NCBI GenBank assembly: GCA_025935735.1 | Contig: JAICUS010000223.1 | Location: 1 to 8,910, forward strand | Length of the DNA stretch: 8,910 nucleotides | From: Solirubrobacteraceae bacterium | Lineage (GTDB): Bacteria; Actinomycetota; Thermoleophilia; Solirubrobacterales; Solirubrobacteraceae | Reading direction: 5' to 3' | Shown: piece after piece, positions 5,841 to 8,910 of the stretch | How the letters are laid out: each line of letters begins with the position of its first letter | Position numbering within the stretch: position 1 is the first letter of the stretch | Translations under genes and position numbers: made by a program | The notes under the pieces: model-generated | Databases searched by the model: none | Seen by the model: the letters and a program-made list of their open reading frames with translations, nothing else | Told to the model about the DNA's origin: nothing

Positions 5841-6041
5841 GTGCGCAACGAGATCCGGGCCCTTCGCACGGAGCGGCAGCTCTCGCAGCAGCAGCTCGCG
5901 GAGGCGATGGCGGTCTCGCGCCAGACGATCAACTCCATCGAGAAGCAGCGCTACACGCCGTCGCTGCCCCTGGCGATGGCGCTGGCCCGCTACTTCGAGC
6001 GAACCGTGGAGGACGTGTTCCATGCAGACGACCATGTGTAA
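5841..6041 (+). CDS. Small XRE-family helix-turn-helix regulator
   Basis: A 66-residue protein that is almost only a HTH_3 domain: RNEIRALRTERQLSQQQLAEAMAVSRQTINSIEKQRYTPSLPLAMALARYFERTVEDVF. The helix-turn-helix is at about 15-36, with the conserved Q of LSQQQLA and the recognition helix SRQTINSIEKQRYTPSL. Such short regulators (YozG/Cro-like) are DNA-binding dimers and often sit beside a small membrane protein gene, as here. The GTG at 5841 is set by the promoter and by the family's usual start at this point. The stop TAA (6039-6041) lies inside the next gene, a 20-base overlap. Self-repression through the upstream 45-base dyad is likely. The inducing signal is unknown. Confidence 0.94.
   Translation: MRNEIRALRTERQLSQQQLAEAMAVSRQTINSIEKQRYTPSLPLAMALARYFERTVEDVFHADDHV
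6008..6012 (+). promoter_or_regulatory. Shine-Dalgarno site of the membrane protein gene
   Basis: GGAGG lies inside the end of the XRE gene, nine bases before the ATG at 6022. It is one of very few good ribosome sites in the window and supports ATG 6022 rather than the in-frame ATG at 6034. It fits an internal gene of an operon, whereas the first genes here seem leaderless. Confidence 0.7.
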
Positions 6042-6420
6042 CTTGACCCGCAGCCGCTGGTGGATGCCGGCCTTCTGCCTGTTCCTCGGGGGGGTGATGC
6101 TCGCCGCGTTCGCGGTCGGCGGCGACCTCGTCTCCGGCGTGATCTGCCTGGCGATCATGGCCGCGCTCGGGCTCGTCTGCCTGCTCGGCGTGCGCAGCGA
6201 GACGCTCCGGGGCCTCAGCGGCCCGGGGCGCGACGAGCGCTGGGCGATGATCGACGTCCGCGCCACCGCGATGGCCGGCCTCGTGGTGATCCTGGCCATC
6301 ATCGGCGGCTGGCTCTACGAGGTGGCCAACGGGCGGGACGGGAACCCGTTCACCTGGCTCGGCGCGGTCGCCGGCGTCGCCTACATCGTCGCCGTGGCGG
6401 TCCTGCGCCGGCGGTATTAG
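6022..6420 (+). CDS. Small four-helix membrane protein paired with the XRE regulator
   Basis: A 132-residue protein of unknown function with four predicted membrane helices at about 14-33, 36-57, 80-98 and 108-128. Between helices two and three is a polar cytosolic loop (RSETLRGLSGPGRDERWAMIDVRA). The DER-x4-ID-x-RA pattern directly before helix three resembles small membrane proteins of the DUF2178 kind that are encoded next to XRE regulators. I am not sure of the family. A short loop EVANGRDGNPF joins the last two helices. The ATG at 6022 has a good GGAGG upstream and overlaps the XRE gene by 20 bases, so the two are co-translated. The stop TAG shares bases with the stop of the convergent rhodanese gene, giving a four-base overlap. 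It may sense a membrane or external signal for the XRE protein, but this is only a guess from the pairing. Confidence 0.85.
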   Translation: MQTTMCNLTRSRWWMPAFCLFLGGVMLAAFAVGGDLVSGVICLAIMAALGLVCLLGVRSETLRGLSGPGRDERWAMIDVRATAMAGLVVILAIIGGWLYEVANGRDGNPFTWLGAVAGVAYIVAVAVLRRRY

Positions 6421-7787
6421 CGCTCGATCGGCCAGCCGGCGCGCTCCCACGTGCCGACGCCGCCGTCGGCCACGTGGATCGGCTCGGCCGCGCCGTGGCG
6501 GGCGAGCAGCGACGCGGCCAGGGCGCTGCGCTGGCCGGACGAGCAGATCGCGGCGACCGGCCGCGCGAGGTCGAGGCCGTCCGGGGCGTCCCGCAGGTCG
6601 TGGTAGGCCACGTGGACGGAGCCGGGGATGTGGCCCGCCTCGTACTCCGCGCGCTCGCGGACGTCGAGGATCTGCACCGCGTCGCCGTGCTCGTGCAGCG
6701 TCGGGACGTCGATGCGGACGATCTGCGCGGCCGGGCGCTTCTCCTCGCGCCAGCTCGTCATGCCGCCGGCCAGGTAGCCGCCGAGGTTGTCGATCCCGAC
6801 GCTGCGGGCGAGCTGGGCGGCGCGCACGCCGTCGGCGTCGTCGCGGCCCACGAAGACCACCGGGACGTCGCGCTCGGCCACCCAGGCCAGCTTGGTCCCG
6901 AACCCGGCGCGCACGGCCGGGTTGCACACCGAGCCGGGGATGTGCGCGTTGTCGAACTGGACGTCGGTGCGGACGTCGACGATCAGCGCGCCGGCCCGCC
7001 GCGCCTCCTCCACCTGGCGGCAGGTCAGCGGCTCGACCGCCACCCGGTGCGTCTGCAGCGGCCCGCGGTTGAGCGCGACGATCGCGTGGAAGTTCGGGGG
7101 CTGCGGCCCCAGCGAGCCGGTCACGCGGCGCACGAACGCGTCCTCGTCGCGCTCGGCCAGCAGCGCGTTGTGCGCGCGCTCGAAGCCGATCGTCGAGGAC
7201 ACCTTCATGTCCATCCCCGGCCCGCCGCACAGCGACCCGCCCAGGTGCGCCGGCCACACCTCGCACTCGTCCGGCAGCCGCAGCAGCGTGTCGTGCAGCG
7301 AGTGGAAGACGCCGCGCGCGCCCTCCTCCTTCTCCACCGCCAGGTCGGGGCGCGCGAGGTCGCCGACGAACAGGCTGTCGCCGGTGAGGACGGCCCACGG
7401 CGCGTCGCCGCGGGCGGTGTCGGTGAGCGCGAACGAGGTGTGCTCGGGCCGGTGGCCGGGCGTGTGCAGCGCGCGCACGCGGACGCTGCCCAGCGCGAGC
7501 TCCCAGCCGTCGTCGAAGGCCTCGTGCGCGTAGTCGGGCGACGCGTCGCGATGGACGTGGATCGTCGCGCCGGTGGCCGCGCACAGCCGGCCGTGGCCGG
7601 ACACGTGGTCGGCGTGGTTGTGCGTCTCCAGCACGTGCTCGATGCGCACGCCCATGTAGCGGGCGAGCGCGAGGTACTCGTCGACGTCGAGCTTGGGGTC
7701 GACCACCGCCGCGACCCCCGCGTGCTCGTCGCCGACCAGATAGGAGGCGCAGCCGAGGTCGTCGTGGGTCACCTGGCGGAAGATCAC
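6417..7787 (-). CDS. Metallo-beta-lactamase fold protein with two rhodanese domains (persulfide dioxygenase-like)
   Basis: A 456-residue sulfur-metabolism protein. Residues about 1-245 are a metallo-beta-lactamase domain of the glyoxalase II/ETHE1 type: THNHADH (55-61), H112 in HTPGH, D137 in LTGDSLFVGD, H181 in WPAHLGGSLCGG, and STIGFERAHN. ETHE1-like enzymes oxidise persulfide (such as glutathione persulfide) to sulfite with Fe(II); actinobacteria may use another thiol. Two rhodanese domains follow. The first (about 255-355) lacks the active-site Cys (VVFVGRDDADG in the loop). The second (about 362-456) has the loop CSSGQR with Cys at about 416 and should transfer sulfane sulfur. Length and order match known fusions. 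The GTG at 7787 is the only sensible start; a nearby ATG at 7795 is out of frame and stops at once. The frame stays open far upstream, but that part lies antisense to the methyltransferase gene. No Shine-Dalgarno sequence is visible. Confidence 0.93.
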   Translation of the reverse strand: MIFRQVTHDDLGCASYLVGDEHAGVAAVVDPKLDVDEYLALARYMGVRIEHVLETHNHADHVSGHGRLCAATGATIHVHRDASPDYAHEAFDDGWELALGSVRVRALHTPGHRPEHTSFALTDTARGDAPWAVLTGDSLFVGDLARPDLAVEKEEGARGVFHSLHDTLLRLPDECEVWPAHLGGSLCGGPGMDMKVSSTIGFERAHNALLAERDEDAFVRRVTGSLGPQPPNFHAIVALNRGPLQTHRVAVEPLTCRQVEEARRAGALIVDVRTDVQFDNAHIPGSVCNPAVRAGFGTKLAWVAERDVPVVFVGRDDADGVRAAQLARSVGIDNLGGYLAGGMTSWREEKRPAAQIVRIDVPTLHEHGDAVQILDVRERAEYEAGHIPGSVHVAYHDLRDAPDGLDLARPVAAICSSGQRSALAASLLARHGAAEPIHVADGGVGTWERAGWPIER

Positions 7788-7805
7788 GGTGCCATCCTGC
7801 CAGAC

Positions 7806-8606
7806 ATGAAGGTGGATCTGGCGGGGGTGCCGGAGACCGCGCTGTGGACGCTCTATCACCGCGCGCTGGAGGCCGGCGGGCGCGACCCGGTGCTCGACGA
7901 CCCGCTGGCCGTCGACCTGGTGGAGCGGATCGACTACCCGTTCGCCGAGCGCTTCGCCGACGGCCGGGGCCTGCGGCAGTGGCAGGCGCTGCGGGCGGCC
8001 ACGTTCGACCGGGAGGTCCGCCGCTTCGCCGCCGCGTGCCCTGGCGGGACCGTGGTGGCGCTGGGCGAGGGCTTCGAGACGGGCTTCTGGCGGGCGGGCG
8101 AGCTCGACGTGGAGTGGCTGACCGTCGAGCTGCCGGAGATGATCGAGCTGCGCGACCGGCTGCTGGCCGCGTCGCCGCGGCGGCGCAGCTGGGCGGGCTC
8201 GGCGCTCGACCACGCCTGGATGGACGAGGTCGACCCGGCGCGCGGGGTGCTGGTCACGGCGCAGGGTCTGCTCATGTACTTCGCCCGCGAGGACGCGCAC
8301 GGCCTGATCGCCGCGTGCGCGGAGCGGTTCGCCGGCGGCGCGATGGTCTTCGACGCCGCCCCCGCCTGGCTGGCCGAGCGCGAGCTGCCCGAGCAGGCCG
8401 GGTTCCGCCCGCCGCGCTGGGAATGGGGCATGGACCCCGCCGAGGAGCGCGCGCTGGCCGCGCTGCCCGGCGTCGCCGGGCTGCGGGTGCTCAGCCCGCC
8501 GCGCGGCCGCGGCGTGCAGGGCCTCTTCCTGCCGCTCGCCTCCCGGGTCGGCGTGCTGCGCCGCCTGATGCTCTCGATCCTCGGCGTGCGCTTCACCACA
8601 CGGTGA
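7806..8606 (+). CDS. SAM-dependent O-methyltransferase of the TcmP/LCM family
   Basis: A 266-residue class I methyltransferase of the group that includes leucine carboxyl methyltransferase and tetracenomycin TcmP (COG3315 type). Early features are the helix ETALWTLYHRALEA and DPVLDDPLAVDLVERIDYPF (residues 28-46). The SAM-binding motif I is VVALGEGFETGFWR (83-96), the second acidic site is in TVELPEMIELR (E108), and AQGLLMYF (152-159) corresponds to the family's EGLLMYL strand. The common family version of motif I is LGCGLDTR; here Cys and Asp are replaced by Glu, which I recall from an actinobacterial subgroup. The substrate is unknown. The ATG at 7806 is 18 bases from the divergent rhodanese start. 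The 3' end overlaps the convergent propeller gene by 14 bases. Family placement is good; a link to a biosynthetic cluster is not visible here. Confidence 0.9.
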   Translation: MKVDLAGVPETALWTLYHRALEAGGRDPVLDDPLAVDLVERIDYPFAERFADGRGLRQWQALRAATFDREVRRFAAACPGGTVVALGEGFETGFWRAGELDVEWLTVELPEMIELRDRLLAASPRRRSWAGSALDHAWMDEVDPARGVLVTAQGLLMYFAREDAHGLIAACAERFAGGAMVFDAAPAWLAERELPEQAGFRPPRWEWGMDPAEERALAALPGVAGLRVLSPPRGRGVQGLFLPLASRVGVLRRLMLSILGVRFTTR

Positions 8607-8910
8607 ACGCGTCGCTGCCGCCCGAGGGGCGCGGCAGCCGGACGCGGCGGACAGCGAGGCGGGCGAGGCCGGGCCGCCAGACCGCGACGAGGCCGGCGTC
8701 CTGGGAGAGCAGCACCAGCCGCCCGTCCGGCGCCCAGGCGAAGCTCGTGAACTTCAGGTGCGCGATGGCCGGCATGCCCGGCAGTTGCGTCAGCCGGCCG
8801 GTCTGCGCGTCGAGCAGCCAGACGTCCATCACCTGCGTGCCGGTGCTGTGGTAGGCGGGGTCGGCGAAGTCGAGCGCGATGTGCCGGCCGTCGGGCGCGG
8901 CGGCCGCCTC
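8593..8910 (-). CDS. C-terminal part of a beta-propeller (WD40/TolB-like) protein, cut by right window edge
   Basis: The frame is open from the window edge to the TGA at 8595-8593, giving 105 residues of the C-terminus. Two propeller-blade signatures are visible: APDGRHIALDF near the edge and, about 60 residues later, WAPDGRLVLLSQDAG. Between them lies a strand with VMDVWLLDAQTGRLTQLPG. This A-P-DGR-(hydrophobic)3 pattern is typical of PD40/TolB-like blades. A second blade ends with GLVAVWRPGL and a basic tail. The function of the whole protein is unknown. An internal GTG at 8832 could be read as a start, but it falls inside a blade, so the gene certainly begins outside the window. It converges with and overlaps the methyltransferase gene by 14 bases. 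Confidence 0.85.
   Translation of the reverse strand, partial: EAAAAPDGRHIALDFADPAYHSTGTQVMDVWLLDAQTGRLTQLPGMPAIAHLKFTSFAWAPDGRLVLLSQDAGLVAVWRPGLARLAVRRVRLPRPSGGSDAFTVW

Noticed and set aside
7788..8300. N-terminal extension of the rhodanese protein by 171 codons
   Set aside because: The translation is low-complexity and antisense to the methyltransferase; the known domain starts at the GTG at 7787.
6060..8606. An 848-codon plus-strand frame ending in the methyltransferase
   Set aside because: The part before 7806 is antisense to the metallo-beta-lactamase/rhodanese gene and has no domain; only the last 266 codons are a real protein.
1..8910. Mobile element, phage or defence island
   Set aside because: No transposase, integrase, terminal repeats, tRNA or drop in GC; the genes are ordinary regulatory, transport and metabolic families with uniform base composition.

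Overview
The window is very GC-rich and gene-dense. Codon use with G or C in third position throughout, GTG starts, almost no Shine-Dalgarno sequences and the gene families present all suggest a high-GC actinobacterium. My best guess is a soil member of the Thermoleophilia/Solirubrobacterales type, but that placement is an impression and not shown by any marker gene. I see no rRNA, tRNA, CRISPR array, transposase, integrase or phage gene.

Layout from left to right: (1) the N-terminal 131 codons of a short-chain dehydrogenase/reductase on the minus strand, cut by the window edge; (2) divergent from it, a soluble GAF histidine kinase whose reading frame runs straight into a C-terminal ASCH domain; (3) an Lrp/AsnC regulator (minus) whose end overlaps the kinase end by 40 bases; (4) a PadR regulator (plus), 25 bases from the Lrp start, followed by a DrrA/DrrB-type ABC drug exporter pair whose two genes overlap as ATGA; (5) a UspA-family protein (plus); (6) a small YrdB/DUF2568-type membrane protein (minus), abutting the UspA gene tail to tail; (7) an XRE-family small regulator with a small four-helix membrane protein gene overlapping its end; (8) a metallo-beta-lactamase plus double rhodanese protein (minus), typical of persulfide dioxygenase/sulfur-transfer enzymes; (9) divergent from it, a TcmP/LCM-type SAM methyltransferase; (10) the C-terminal 105 codons of a beta-propeller protein (minus), cut by the right edge.

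The clearest working unit is PadR plus ABC exporter. The promoter in front of the ATPase has a -35 box overlapping the padR stop codon, an 18-base spacer and a -10 box, and an imperfect dyad covers the end of the spacer and the -10. This is the arrangement expected for a PadR repressor controlling a drug pump. The second unit is XRE plus membrane protein, preceded by a 45-base dyad (18-base arms, 16 of 18 paired) that contains the whole predicted promoter, so autoregulation is likely.

The most unusual protein is the GAF-histidine kinase-ASCH fusion, which joins two-component signalling to a putative RNA- or nucleoside-related domain. The other genes look like ordinary chromosomal genes. I see no defence system or other complete new multi-gene system. 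All four tail-to-tail gene pairs overlap or almost touch, which leaves no room for terminators between them.
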